Shown piece by piece: positions 1-7,561 of a stretch of DNA of 33,916 bases. The DNA lies in assembly GCA_017464245.1 (NCBI GenBank), contig JAFUDV010000039.1, forward strand, positions 1-33,916, read 5' to 3'. Position 1 is the stretch's first letter; the number at the start of each line of letters is the position of its first letter. Made by a program: the position numbers and the translations under genes. The notes beneath the pieces were generated by a model. It ran no database searches, was not told the DNA's origin, and was given only the letters and a program-made list of their open reading frames with translations. Origin of the DNA: Bacteroidales bacterium. Its GTDB lineage: Bacteria; Bacteroidota; Bacteroidia; Bacteroidales; UBA932.

Positions 1-2
1 AC

Positions 3-56
3 TCCATCCATATCGAACTCAAAGGCGAGTCCATGCGCCGGAAAAAGAAAAAATAA
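3..56 (+). CDS. istB: IstB-like ATP-binding protein of an IS21-family element, C-terminal fragment
   Basis: Only the last 17 codons are inside the window, with the stop codon at 54-56. The readable tail contains I-E-L-K-G-E-S-M-R followed by a run of basic residues. This is the typical C-terminal ending of IstB, the AAA+ ATPase that helps the IS21 transposase IstA choose its target. The adjacent tandem repeats at 97-152 support the call. The fragment is short, so the family assignment rests on one motif plus context. Whether the element is intact cannot be seen. Confidence 0.6.
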   Translation, partial: SIHIELKGESMRRKKKK

Positions 57-96
57 TACTCCCTTTGCGACACCATCTAACAGGCCGTTCTTACAC

Positions 97-152
97 GGTA
101 CCCTATTGCGCGCCACGGCGGTATCCTATTGCCCGCCACGGCCGGTACCCTT
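97..152 (+). repeat. Tandem 23-bp end repeats of the IS21-type element
   Basis: Two abutting 23-base copies at 97-119 and 120-142 begin GGTAYCCTATTGC and end GCCACGGC; they differ at two positions. A third, partial copy (GGTACCCTTT) starts at 144. Multiple short direct repeats at the termini are a hallmark of IS21 elements and serve as transposase binding sites. Confidence 0.6.
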
Positions 153-280
153 TCAGCGCTACCCGCACAAAGATATGTATTTCAACTCATTACAAGGATT
201 TCATCACCCAGAATGTCCAACCCGCCGACAAACCAAAAACAAACCCTTTCGCTATGACGATCGCCAAAGACAAAATTACG

Positions 281-317
281 AAAAAAAGGCCGGCGCATAA
301 TGCGTCAGCCTTTTTTT
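281..317 (-). terminator. Terminator hairpin downstream of tRNA-Arg
   Basis: An inverted repeat pairs GGC and GCGCAT with ATGCGT and GCC, and is flanked by seven A on the left and seven T on the right. It therefore works as a rho-independent terminator on either strand. It sits two bases beyond the 3' end of the minus-strand tRNA-Arg, which it would end. Confidence 0.75.
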
Positions 318-318
318 G

Positions 319-390
319 TACCCCCGCTCGGAATCGAACCGGGACCGTCAGAACCGGAATCTGAAATTCTATCCTTTAAACTACAGGGGC
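319..390 (-). tRNA. tRNA-Arg (anticodon CCG)
   Basis: The minus strand folds as a cloverleaf. Acceptor arms GCCCCTG and CGGGGGT pair with a G1-U72 wobble at the end. The anticodon stem TCAGA/TCTGA closes the loop TTCCGGT with anticodon CCG, and the T loop is TTCGATT. The T stem has one C-A mismatch. The discriminator is A and the CCA end is not encoded. A promoter lies 18 bases upstream and a terminator directly downstream, so it looks like a single-gene transcript. Confidence 0.85.
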
Positions 391-407
391 ATCCCGGTTA
401 GGGACTG

Positions 408-441
408 CAAATTTAACAATTTTCGCGCACTTTGCAAGCAA
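408..441 (-). promoter_or_regulatory. Promoter of tRNA-Arg
   Basis: On the minus strand a -7 element TAAATTTG (408-415) matches TAnnTTTG. A TTG -33 element lies at 435-437 with a 19-base spacer; a second TTG is at 439-441. The expected start is near 403, about 13 bases before the tRNA. Confidence 0.65.
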
Positions 442-469
442 TCTTTTCGGAAAATCTGCGAAGGACCGG

Positions 470-1378
470 TCAACGTGCCTGCAAGGCGAGGAAGGCACGG
501 GTGCGTTCCGCGATGTTCTCGCGCAGGTGGTCTCCGTACCAGCGGATCTCGAAGGTGTGGTAGCAGCCGTTCTGGAAATAGGGCGGCCAGGAACTGTCCC
601 CGTCATAACCATCGACAAGCAGCATTTTGGAGGCAGGGTCCAGGGTGACGGTCAGGGAATCGAAGAGCACGGCCGGCGTGGCGTCGGTGCACCAGTTAAC
701 CGGGTTGATGGCCACGGAGTTGCCGCCGCTCACCAGCGGATTGGCATCCTTCGGCGCCTCGACGGAATTGTAGCAGACGGTGACACCGGTGTCATCGGCC
801 CCGCGCGCAGGACGGATCCACGGAGCGTCGGCCAGGTCCCGGGGCGTGATCTTCCAGCCCAGCACATAGGCGGCGACCATCCGCGGCCGCAGGGAATCCG
901 GCATTTCCTTGAGCAGTTCCACGACCGCCTCGCCTCCCTGGCTGAAACCGGCCAGGATGAAAGGCCGGCCGCCGTTCATGGACGAGACATACTGCCGGAA
1001 CGCTTTCCGGACATCCCCCATCGCAACCGGGAAGCGACGCGCCACCAAGGCGGAATCGGCATAGGTCTCCATTGTGACCTGCCGATAGAAGGGCGAGTAG
1101 AAGTTCAGGTCGCCGGAGAGGATCCGGTCCACCCCCTGCATCTCCGAACGGAGGCCGGGACAAGCGGCGGAATCGGCGCCGGAGGCATAGTGAAAAGTAG
1201 TCCCGCCGACTTCATAGTCAACCGTTTCCGTGGACGATACATAGAAAATGTCCGCTTTTCCGCTGCGGTCGGTCACATACCAGGATGCAGCCGAGGCATA
1301 ATCAGGAGCTGCGGGAACCGCCTCACGGGGCGTACAGGCGGCAAGGGCCGCCAGTAAAATGAAAGCCTTATTCTTCAT
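470..1378 (-). CDS. DUF3089 family alpha/beta-hydrolase lipoprotein
   Basis: This 302-residue protein starts with a lipoprotein signal peptide (lipobox L-A-A-C, Cys15). The start at 1378 was chosen because the signal peptide begins there and the ATG overlaps the end of the upstream GH2 gene by 11 bases, a sign of translational coupling. Longer in-frame starts lie inside the GH2 gene. The motif G-F-S-Q-G-G, with Ser146 as likely nucleophile, is the nucleophile elbow of alpha/beta hydrolases. The overall sequence fits DUF3089, a family with hydrolase-type folds and no settled substrate. A C-terminal H-T-F-E and a later G-D-H could supply the catalytic His. Pairing with a GH2 glycosidase suggests an esterase acting on the same glycan; that is inference. 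Confidence 0.8.
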   Translation of the reverse strand: MKNKAFILLAALAACTPREAVPAAPDYASAASWYVTDRSGKADIFYVSSTETVDYEVGGTTFHYASGADSAACPGLRSEMQGVDRILSGDLNFYSPFYRQVTMETYADSALVARRFPVAMGDVRKAFRQYVSSMNGGRPFILAGFSQGGEAVVELLKEMPDSLRPRMVAAYVLGWKITPRDLADAPWIRPARGADDTGVTVCYNSVEAPKDANPLVSGGNSVAINPVNWCTDATPAVLFDSLTVTLDPASKMLLVDGYDGDSSWPPYFQNGCYHTFEIRWYGDHLRENIAERTRAFLALQAR

Positions 1379-3866
1379 AGGAAATGTTTTGGAGTCCAAG
1401 CACGGCCTGTTCCTGAACCTTCTCCCGGAACAGTCCGACCAGCTGGGGGTCTTCCAGGGCGACGGAAGGATGGAAATCCCCAGACCGCATGTAATCCAGG
1501 ACCGCTTTGTAGAACTGCCGTCCTTCCGGATAAGCGAGCGTACTCTCCAGGTCGGAGCAGCACACGAGCAGCCGTCCCTCCCCCACCGCGAATTCGAACA
1601 GGAGTCCGAGCCGATGGTTCCGCTCCACATTGTCGATGACCTGGACGATGGGCCTGTAACCCCGCAGGGCGTCCAGGATCATCGGCCGGGAAGCCTTCAG
1701 GACCGGGAACCACTGCCAATCCGTATGTTCCTCCGTCGGAAACTCCCGGAATACAGGATGGGACGGGTCCGTCAGGATGCCCAGGGTGCCGGGCGATACC
1801 GGTTTCCCGTTGCCTTCGCAGATCGTCTTGAACATCCGGTAGTTCCAGTAGTCGGTCTGGAAAAGGCCGCCCACCGTGTTGAGGGTGTCTGCGGGCATGA
1901 GCAGCACCGAAGCTCCGCCCCGCAGCGCCTTCAGGGTCGATGCATCCAGCCGGCGGGAGATGGTGACGCCACTCCGGTCGGGCTGGTTGTCGGACGGATA
2001 GATCCAGAGGGGCCAGGAATTGGTTCCCCGATGGCTTGCCGTCCCGGCCGTCAGGCGCAGTTCCAGACGGGCCGGGGCTTCCTTCCCGCCCAACAGGTCG
2101 GAGACCGGCAGATCCATATCCTCACCGTCCTTTCCTTCCGTCAGTTCCTCACCCGTGAAGTTCGCAACCTTCACGCGGGCATGGAAGAGCTCATCCTCGC
2201 TCCAGCAATATTTCTCAAATTCGGCCAGCGGGACCAGTTCGCTGCAGAACTGCCGCCATTCGTCCGCCCCGATCATTCCCTTGTCTTCCATGAACGCGTC
2301 CAGGATGCCCACATAGGCCGATCCCTGGCCGGGATAATCCTGGATGTCCAGCAATTGGAATCCGCCCAGGCCGGGCGTCCGCAGGCACATCTCGATGTCG
2401 GCCTTGTACAGCTGCGCCGACCAGCGCCCGGAGGCGCGGTGGAAGTCTTCCGCCTGCTCCGCCATGCCTGCCGCGGAGAGCCGGCGCCGGAACTCCATCA
2501 GGATGTACGGCACGAACGGCGTCCCTTCATACTTGCCGATTTCCGCATAGTCCGGATAGGTCTGGAACTGCCCGGTCTCATGACTGATGACCGGAACGGG
2601 AATCCGCCCGAGGGCATCGGCGAAACTGACTGTCGTCCCGGGATGGAAATGGTTCAGGATGCCGCCGTCCATCGCATCGCAGAAGGCGAAGGAACTGCGC
2701 ACATGCGTATCATATGATCCGTAAGGCTCCCAGCCCACGCGGCAGGTGGCCATGAAATCCATGCCCTCGACATAGCCCTGATAGCCCAGGAATGCGTTGG
2801 TGCCGTTCGTATAAAGGATCTGCGGAGCCGCTTCCCGGAAGGCCGATACCATCTCCTGCATCACCGACGCTTCGCCCCAGAGTTCGTTCCCCAGGGAAAA
2901 CAGTGCAAAGGAAGGATGGTGCCCATAGGTACGGAGGATGTTCAGCCCTTCTTTCCGGAGGAAAGCCAGCAGTTCCTCCCCTTCCAGCGTTCCCCAGAAC
3001 GGGAGTTCGGGCTGAAGATAGATGCCCAGTTCGTCCGCCGCCGCAAAGGCGGCCTCCGGCGGGCACCAGGAATGGAACCGGACGTGGTTGATGCCGTATT
3101 CCTTACAACGCTGGAAGTATTTGATCCACGACGCTTTGTCCATGGGCGCATGTCCCGTCTTCGGGAACACGCACGCATCGTGCCTGCCGCGGAGGAACAC
3201 CGGATGCCCGCCGGCCATGAAACGACCGCCCACGACCTCCAGGCGCGGCATTTCCGGGACCGGAAGCGTCCCGGCGAAGGATTCGGCCGGCCCGAATTCG
3301 ATCCGGCCGACGACCCCGTTCCAATTGGTCTGCGTATCCTCTGAATACAAGTGGGAGCTCCTGATGACTTGCACCGGCACGCCCCCGCCGTTATCGACAC
3401 AGAGCAGCAGGGTATGGACCCCGGGGCGGAGCTTGCCCAGGTTGTAAAGCTGCGGCGTGGACACATTGTTGCAGGAATCCACGAGACGGCCGTCCAAGTA
3501 TAGCGTCGTCGCTTTGGTACGTTCCAGATACAGAGCCAGTTCCTTCTCCCGCCACACATACGGGGCCACAACCTTCTTCCGGTACCAGGCCTTGCCCACG
3601 AAGGAATGCCGTCGCGTCAGGCGGCCGGTCTCCACAGACTGGCCGTACTGCGGCTCAGAAGCTGCCGTTCCCTTTCCGGCCAGGTCTGTCGTCCCGGGGA
3701 GGACAATGGCATCGGCAAACAGCGTATCGGCCCGCTCCCCCAGGAGCGAATCGACCGTCACCGTCCCTTCCGGATCCAGGAACAAGCCCCACTCCCCGGA
3801 GACGTCCTTCTCCGGGGTACAAGCCACGGCCGTCGTGGCGAAAAGTGCAAACAGCCAACGTTTCAT
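1368..3866 (-). CDS. Glycoside hydrolase family 2 lipoprotein (beta-galactosidase/beta-glucuronidase type)
   Basis: This 832-residue protein starts at 3866 with a lipoprotein signal peptide (lipobox T-A-V-A-C, Cys16). An N-terminal sugar-binding jelly roll with W-Y-R-K-K is followed by an immunoglobulin-like domain and a TIM barrel. The barrel carries the GH2 acid/base in S-L-G-N-E-L-W-G-E (Glu328) and the nucleophile in V-I-S-H-E-T-G-Q-F (Glu430). The C-terminal part contains D-W-Q-W-F and resembles the glutamine-amidotransferase-like domain seen in some Bacteroidota GH2 enzymes. It would cleave a beta-linked exo-sugar from a glycan in the periplasm or at the cell surface. The exact sugar cannot be read from sequence. 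There is no SusC/SusD pair nearby. It is the first gene of a two-gene operon with the DUF3089 hydrolase. Confidence 0.88.
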   Translation of the reverse strand: MKRWLFALFATTAVACTPEKDVSGEWGLFLDPEGTVTVDSLLGERADTLFADAIVLPGTTDLAGKGTAASEPQYGQSVETGRLTRRHSFVGKAWYRKKVVAPYVWREKELALYLERTKATTLYLDGRLVDSCNNVSTPQLYNLGKLRPGVHTLLLCVDNGGGVPVQVIRSSHLYSEDTQTNWNGVVGRIEFGPAESFAGTLPVPEMPRLEVVGGRFMAGGHPVFLRGRHDACVFPKTGHAPMDKASWIKYFQRCKEYGINHVRFHSWCPPEAAFAAADELGIYLQPELPFWGTLEGEELLAFLRKEGLNILRTYGHHPSFALFSLGNELWGEASVMQEMVSAFREAAPQILYTNGTNAFLGYQGYVEGMDFMATCRVGWEPYGSYDTHVRSSFAFCDAMDGGILNHFHPGTTVSFADALGRIPVPVISHETGQFQTYPDYAEIGKYEGTPFVPYILMEFRRRLSAAGMAEQAEDFHRASGRWSAQLYKADIEMCLRTPGLGGFQLLDIQDYPGQGSAYVGILDAFMEDKGMIGADEWRQFCSELVPLAEFEKYCWSEDELFHARVKVANFTGEELTEGKDGEDMDLPVSDLLGGKEAPARLELRLTAGTASHRGTNSWPLWIYPSDNQPDRSGVTISRRLDASTLKALRGGASVLLMPADTLNTVGGLFQTDYWNYRMFKTICEGNGKPVSPGTLGILTDPSHPVFREFPTEEHTDWQWFPVLKASRPMILDALRGYRPIVQVIDNVERNHRLGLLFEFAVGEGRLLVCCSDLESTLAYPEGRQFYKAVLDYMRSGDFHPSVALEDPQLVGLFREKVQEQAVLGLQNISYEE

Positions 3867-3872
3867 AGCATG

Positions 3873-3880
3873 CAAATGTA
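3873..3880 (-). promoter_or_regulatory. -7 promoter element of the GH2 gene, almost abutting the start codon
   Basis: Minus-strand TACATTTG matches the Bacteroidota -7 element TAnnTTTG and ends seven bases before the ATG. Transcription would start about 1-2 bases before the ATG, giving a nearly leaderless mRNA. No clear -33 element is visible. Confidence 0.4.
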
Positions 3881-3901
3881 CGCATTTTCGGGGAGAATCA
3901 T

Positions 3902-3909
3902 TACATTTG
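3902..3909 (+). promoter_or_regulatory. -7 promoter element of the phosphodiester glycosidase/M1 peptidase operon
   Basis: TACATTTG matches TAnnTTTG. The expected start near 3914 leaves a leader of about 54 bases. No convincing -33 element is visible. It is divergent from the GH2 promoter 30 bases away. Confidence 0.45.
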
Positions 3910-3967
3910 TACGGAATCCGGGCCATGAGACACCGGACCGACCGGAAACAACGTAATACCTTGAACG

Positions 3968-4870
3968 ATGAAGAATAAATGTGCAAAAAAGGGTGGTTTT
4001 GCCCCAAAAACCGCCCACCTCGTCGACATTTGTGCAAAAACGGCCGTGTTTGCCCAGATTTTCCTCCTCGCATGCAGCCGGCCGGCCTCCCATGTTCCGG
4101 AAGGGGCCGTTGCCCGGGACCTCCGGACCGGAGCGCTGCTGTCGGACCGCCAGGCCGCGATGGCCGACGGATTCTACGGGACGCTCCAGGAGGAGGGGCA
4201 GTTCATCGCCTTCGTCCGGTACAAGCCGGGGGCCTTCCAGACGACCGTCGTTTCCGCCGAGGGCGAACAGGCCGACAGCACCAGTGCCCTGTGCCTGCGG
4301 AACGACGCTTTCGCCGGCATCAACGGCAGCTACTTCAACATGAAGGAGTTGACGGCCGTCACCCTGGTCAAGGACGACGGGTTCATCGTGGGCCAGCCCA
4401 CGCAGATCAAACCTACCCGGGCCAACGGGGCCGTCGTCCTGAATCCCGAATCCGTCGGATTCACGGCCTGCGACACCACCGACACCTTCGAACTGGACTG
4501 GGAGGCGATCACCAGCGGGCCCATCCTCTTCGACGGAGAGCAGACCTACTCCTATGGAACGGAGCAGCCCGATTATGATTCCTTCTTCGGGAAGCGGCAT
4601 CCCCGCTCGCTGATGGGGAAAGACGCCGACGGGGGCGTCTGGATGGTCGTCGTGGACGGCCGCTTCCCCGGAGAGGCGGAAGGGATGAGCATCGACGAGC
4701 TGACGGCGCTGTCCCGCCGGCTGGGCCTCACGGAAGCGCTGAACCTGGACGGCGGCGGGTCCTCCACCCTGTGGGTACTCCCCGAAGGCGTCCTGAACCA
4801 CCCTTGCGACAACCGCCGTTTCGACCATGACGGACAGCGGATCGTCCCGAACGCGATCATCGTCCGATGA
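3968..4870 (+). CDS. NAGPA-type phosphodiester glycosidase family lipoprotein
   Basis: This 300-residue protein carries the motifs of the phosphodiester glycosidase (NAGPA, PF09992) fold: I-N-G-S-Y-F-N (118-124), H-P-R-S-L-M-G, V-V-V-D-G-R and L-D-G-G-G-S-S-T near 260. Members remove sugar residues from phosphodiester links; bacterial ones act on cell-envelope or polymeric glycans. A lipobox L-L-A-C (Cys36) follows a short hydrophobic stretch. The first 30 residues are unusual: they come from an in-frame structured DNA repeat (3980-4055) and form a long, Cys/Lys-rich n-region. No other ATG lies between this start and the lipobox, so 3968 is the likely start. The stop overlaps the M1 peptidase start as ATGA. 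Confidence 0.82.
   Translation: MKNKCAKKGGFAPKTAHLVDICAKTAVFAQIFLLACSRPASHVPEGAVARDLRTGALLSDRQAAMADGFYGTLQEEGQFIAFVRYKPGAFQTTVVSAEGEQADSTSALCLRNDAFAGINGSYFNMKELTAVTLVKDDGFIVGQPTQIKPTRANGAVVLNPESVGFTACDTTDTFELDWEAITSGPILFDGEQTYSYGTEQPDYDSFFGKRHPRSLMGKDADGGVWMVVVDGRFPGEAEGMSIDELTALSRRLGLTEALNLDGGGSSTLWVLPEGVLNHPCDNRRFDHDGQRIVPNAIIVR
3980..4055 (+). repeat. Structured in-frame direct repeat at the 5' end of the phosphodiester glycosidase gene
   Basis: Two copies of TGTGCAAAAA-N8-TTTGCCC lie at 3980-4004 and 4031-4055, exactly 51 bases apart, so both are read in the same frame (C-A-K-K-G-G-F-A-P and C-A-K-T-A-V-F-A-Q). Each copy is itself an inverted repeat: gcaaaa/ttttgc in the first, and gcaaa/tttgc around the perfect palindrome ACGGCCGT (4040-4047) in the second. 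Between them a third hairpin pairs 3991-4000 with 4007-4016. It looks like a dispersed or mobile intergenic repeat that became part of the reading frame. Confidence 0.6.
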
Positions 4871-7287
4871 ACGCCCGGTTCCTCCTCCTCGCCGGCCTCC
4901 TCTTTGCCGGCTGCGGGCAGACGCCCGTCGAACCCGGCGTGAGCCGGGACCTCGCCCGGGAGCGCAAGGCCCATATCAGCGATGTCTGCTACGGTCTTGC
5001 CTTTTCGATTCCGGAGGACAGGGAGATGCCGGTCCTGGGGACGGAGACACTGACCTTCACCCTGGACAGGAAGCGGACGGTCCAGCTGGATTTCAGGGAA
5101 GGGGCCGACCATCTCAGCGAATTGACAGTCAATGGAAAAGAAGCCGAAATCCGCTGGGAGGCCGAGCACATCGTCCTTCCGGACCTCCCCAAGGGAGACA
5201 ACCGGATCGACATCGTCTTTACGGCCGGCGACCAGGCCCTGAACCGCAACGAGGACTACCTGTACACCCTGCTGGTCCCCGCCCTGGCGCGGACGGTGTT
5301 TCCCTGCTTCGACCAGCCGGACCTCAAGGCCGTCTTCTCCCTCGCGCTGGAGATTCCGGAGGACTGGACGGCGGTCAGCGACGGGAGCCTGCTGGAGGTC
5401 ATCCCGCAAGATGGCCGGAAGATCCTGACTTTCCATGACACGAAGCCCATACCCACCTACCTGTTCTCCTTTGTGGCTGGCCGGTGGCAGATGGCGGAGG
5501 AGACCGTCGACGGCCTCCCGATGCACTTCTATTACCGGGAAACCGACCCGGACAAGCTGGCGCAGATTCCCGAAGTGTTCCGCCAGGCGGCATCTGCCGT
5601 CCGCTGGATGGAAGACTATACGGGAATACCCTATCCCTTCGAGAAATACGATTTCGTCGCCATTCCGGGGTACCAGTTCGGCGGCATGGAGCACCCCGGC
5701 GCCATCCAGTTCACGGACCGGCGCATCTTCCTGAATCCGGCCCCGACGGCGGACCAGCTCCTTTCCCGCGCCGAACTCATCGCGCACGAAACCGCCCACA
5801 TGTGGTTCGGCGACCTGGTCACGATGGACTGGTTCGACGACGTCTGGACGAAGGAGGTCTTCGCCAACTGGTTCGCGGCGCAGATGACCGGTCCCCTCTT
5901 CCCGGAAACGGACGCCCCGCTTTCCAACTTCAAGCGGTTCAACCTCACGGCCTACGAGGAGGACCGGACAGCCGGGTCCAACGCCATCAAACAGGTCCTG
6001 CCCAACCTGTCCGACGCCGGGCTCATCTACGGCAACATCGTGTATGACAAGGCCCCCGTGGTGATGGACATGCTCGCGGAACGCATGGGGGCCGAAGCTT
6101 TCCGGGCGGGCCTGCAGGAGTACCTGCACACCTTCGCCTACGGCAACGCCGACTGGGCCGACCTCATCGCCATCCTGGACCGGAGGACGGAGGAGGACCT
6201 CGCCGCCTGGAGCCGCAGCTGGGTTTCCGAGAAGGGCATGCCGGTGTATGAGGCCGATGCCGACGGCTCCCTCCGCCAGCACGACCCCTGGGGCCGCGGG
6301 CTCGAATGGCCGCAGGAGGTGGAGGTCACCCGCATCGGCGCGGTCACGCTCCTCAACGCCTCCGGCCGGGGATACGGGTTCTTTGTCCATGACTCCCTGT
6401 CGCTGGACTACCTGATGGACCGCATCGGGACTTTCGAAAAGCCGCTGGAGCGGATCTCCGCCCTGGCGAACCTGCATGAGAACTACCTGGACGGACGGGT
6501 GCCCGCCCAGCGCTTCGCCCGCTTCCTCGCGGACTACATTCCCTCCGAGCGGGAGGAACTGCTCGTGACCACCGCCCTCGGCTTCCTCGGCGGAATGGCC
6601 CTGAACGGGCCCATGGCCGGGTCGGTGGAACTCGAAGACATCTTCGTGCGCCTCGCCCGGGACCCGGCGCTCGGGAAGGCCCAGGCTTCGGCCTTCCGTA
6701 CGCTGGCGGGGTTCCAGCGCAGCCAAGCGGTCACCGACGCGCTGTACGAAGTCTGGAAAGACCAGGCGCCCTGGCCGGGCGTGACGCTCAACGAGTCCGA
6801 CTACACGACCCTCGCCCGGGAGCTCGCCATCCGGCTTCCTGCACGCGCCGACGGAATCCTGGACGTCCAGCGCACCCGCATTGGAAACGCCGACCGCCTT
6901 CGCGAGTTCGATTTCCTGCGGCCGGCCGTCTCGCCGGACCGGGCCGTCCGCGACAGCGTCTTCCAGGCCCTGCTCCGGCCGGAGAACCGCCGCCACGAGC
7001 CCTGGGTGCAGACCGCGCTCCGCTGTCTCAACCACCCGCTCCGGCAGGAAGAATCCCTCGGCTACATCCGCCCCGCCCTGGACGCCCTGCAGGAGGTCCA
7101 GCGGACCGGCGACATCTTTTTCCCCAAGCAGTGGGTCGCCGCCACGCTCCGCGGCCACAGTTCCCTGGAGGCCGACGCCATCGTGGAGCAATTCCTGAAA
7201 GACCACCCGGACTATCCGGAACTCCTGAAAAACAAGGTGTTGCAAGCCGCGGCCCATGGTCGCCGTCACGATGTTTTCACCCATTGA
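4867..7287 (+). CDS. M1 family zinc aminopeptidase, lipoprotein
   Basis: This 806-residue protein starts with a lipoprotein signal peptide (lipobox F-A-G-C, Cys16). An N-terminal beta-saddle domain precedes the catalytic domain. That domain holds the zinc site H-E-T-A-H (His307, Glu308, His311) with the third ligand Glu330, the standard HEXXH-X18-E. The N-terminus-binding motif, normally G-x-M-E-N, reads G-G-M-E-H near 272-276. A helical C-terminal region follows. It would trim N-terminal residues from peptides in the periplasm or at the surface. The ATG overlaps the stop of the preceding gene as ATGA, so the two are translationally coupled. No terminator hairpin is evident before the tRNA-Val promoter. 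Confidence 0.92.
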   Translation: MNARFLLLAGLLFAGCGQTPVEPGVSRDLARERKAHISDVCYGLAFSIPEDREMPVLGTETLTFTLDRKRTVQLDFREGADHLSELTVNGKEAEIRWEAEHIVLPDLPKGDNRIDIVFTAGDQALNRNEDYLYTLLVPALARTVFPCFDQPDLKAVFSLALEIPEDWTAVSDGSLLEVIPQDGRKILTFHDTKPIPTYLFSFVAGRWQMAEETVDGLPMHFYYRETDPDKLAQIPEVFRQAASAVRWMEDYTGIPYPFEKYDFVAIPGYQFGGMEHPGAIQFTDRRIFLNPAPTADQLLSRAELIAHETAHMWFGDLVTMDWFDDVWTKEVFANWFAAQMTGPLFPETDAPLSNFKRFNLTAYEEDRTAGSNAIKQVLPNLSDAGLIYGNIVYDKAPVVMDMLAERMGAEAFRAGLQEYLHTFAYGNADWADLIAILDRRTEEDLAAWSRSWVSEKGMPVYEADADGSLRQHDPWGRGLEWPQEVEVTRIGAVTLLNASGRGYGFFVHDSLSLDYLMDRIGTFEKPLERISALANLHENYLDGRVPAQRFARFLADYIPSEREELLVTTALGFLGGMALNGPMAGSVELEDIFVRLARDPALGKAQASAFRTLAGFQRSQAVTDALYEVWKDQAPWPGVTLNESDYTTLARELAIRLPARADGILDVQRTRIGNADRLREFDFLRPAVSPDRAVRDSVFQALLRPENRRHEPWVQTALRCLNHPLRQEESLGYIRPALDALQEVQRTGDIFFPKQWVAATLRGHSSLEADAIVEQFLKDHPDYPELLKNKVLQAAAHGRRHDVFTH

Positions 7288-7309
7288 GAAACTTTTTCGG
7301 CCGAAATCC

Positions 7310-7340
7310 TTGTTTTTTTCAAGAAATAGTTCCATCTTTG
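7310..7340 (+). promoter_or_regulatory. Promoter of tRNA-Val
   Basis: A TTG -33 element (7310-7312) sits in the small palindrome CTTG-T7-CAAG. The -7 element CATCTTTG (7333-7340) matches TAnnTTTG except at its first base, with a 20-base spacer. The expected start is near 7345. Confidence 0.55.
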
Positions 7341-7360
7341 CAGTCCTGTTTCGAACAGAC

Positions 7361-7435
7361 AGGGGCGTAGCTCAGCTGGTTTAGAGCGCTTCAGTCACAT
7401 TGAAGAGGTCATCGGTTCGAATCCGATCGTCCCTA
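7361..7435 (+). tRNA. tRNA-Val (anticodon CAC)
   Basis: Acceptor arms AGGGGCG and CGTCCCT pair with one G-U. The D stem is GCTC/GAGC. The anticodon stem CTTCA/TGAAG closes the loop GTCACAT, giving anticodon CAC for GUG codons. The T arm is ATCGG-TTCGAAT-CCGAT and the discriminator is A at 7435. CCA is not encoded. A promoter and a terminator of its own flank it. Confidence 0.92.
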
Positions 7436-7446
7436 CCCCCGAATTC

Positions 7447-7474
7447 AAAAGGCACCTTTTCCGGTGCCTTTTTT
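7447..7474 (+). terminator. Terminator after tRNA-Val
   Basis: The hairpin arms AAGGCACC and GGTGCCTT close a short T-rich loop and are followed by a run of six T. It is a classic rho-independent terminator 11 bases past the tRNA. Its T-rich tail merges with the -33 region of the fabD promoter. Confidence 0.85.
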
Positions 7475-7476
7475 CT

Positions 7477-7506
7477 TTTGCATTTGCGGCTTTTTCCGTA
7501 TATTTG
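7477..7506 (+). promoter_or_regulatory. Promoter of fabD-nifJ
   Basis: A TTTG -33 element (7477-7480) and a perfect -7 TATATTTG (7499-7506) are separated by 18 bases. The expected start near 7511 gives a leader of about 50 bases. Confidence 0.7.
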
Positions 7507-7561
7507 TACGATTTAATGAACCATGCTCCCCAAAGAGGGCAAACGTTTGTACTGAAACCGT

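Larger units (their letters stand above)
1..165 (+). mobile_element. Right end of an IS21-family insertion sequence (partial)
   Basis: The window opens with the last codons of an IstB-like helper protein and then, about 40 bases on, a set of tandem end repeats. IS21 elements carry multiple internal repeats at each end that bind the IstA transposase, and istB is the last gene before the right end, so the order seen here fits. Most of the element lies to the left of the window. The exact outer end cannot be set from this side only; it is probably shortly after the third, partial repeat near 145-170. Confidence 0.6.

Noticed and set aside
1379-1630. An upstream extension of the DUF3089 protein by 84 residues
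   Set aside because: The extension lies inside the GH2 coding region and would bury the lipoprotein signal peptide.
4573-7335. A 920-codon minus-strand open frame opposite the M1 peptidase
   Set aside because: It is an antisense shadow of a GC-rich gene. It spans two genes and an intergenic region and has no recognisable motif.
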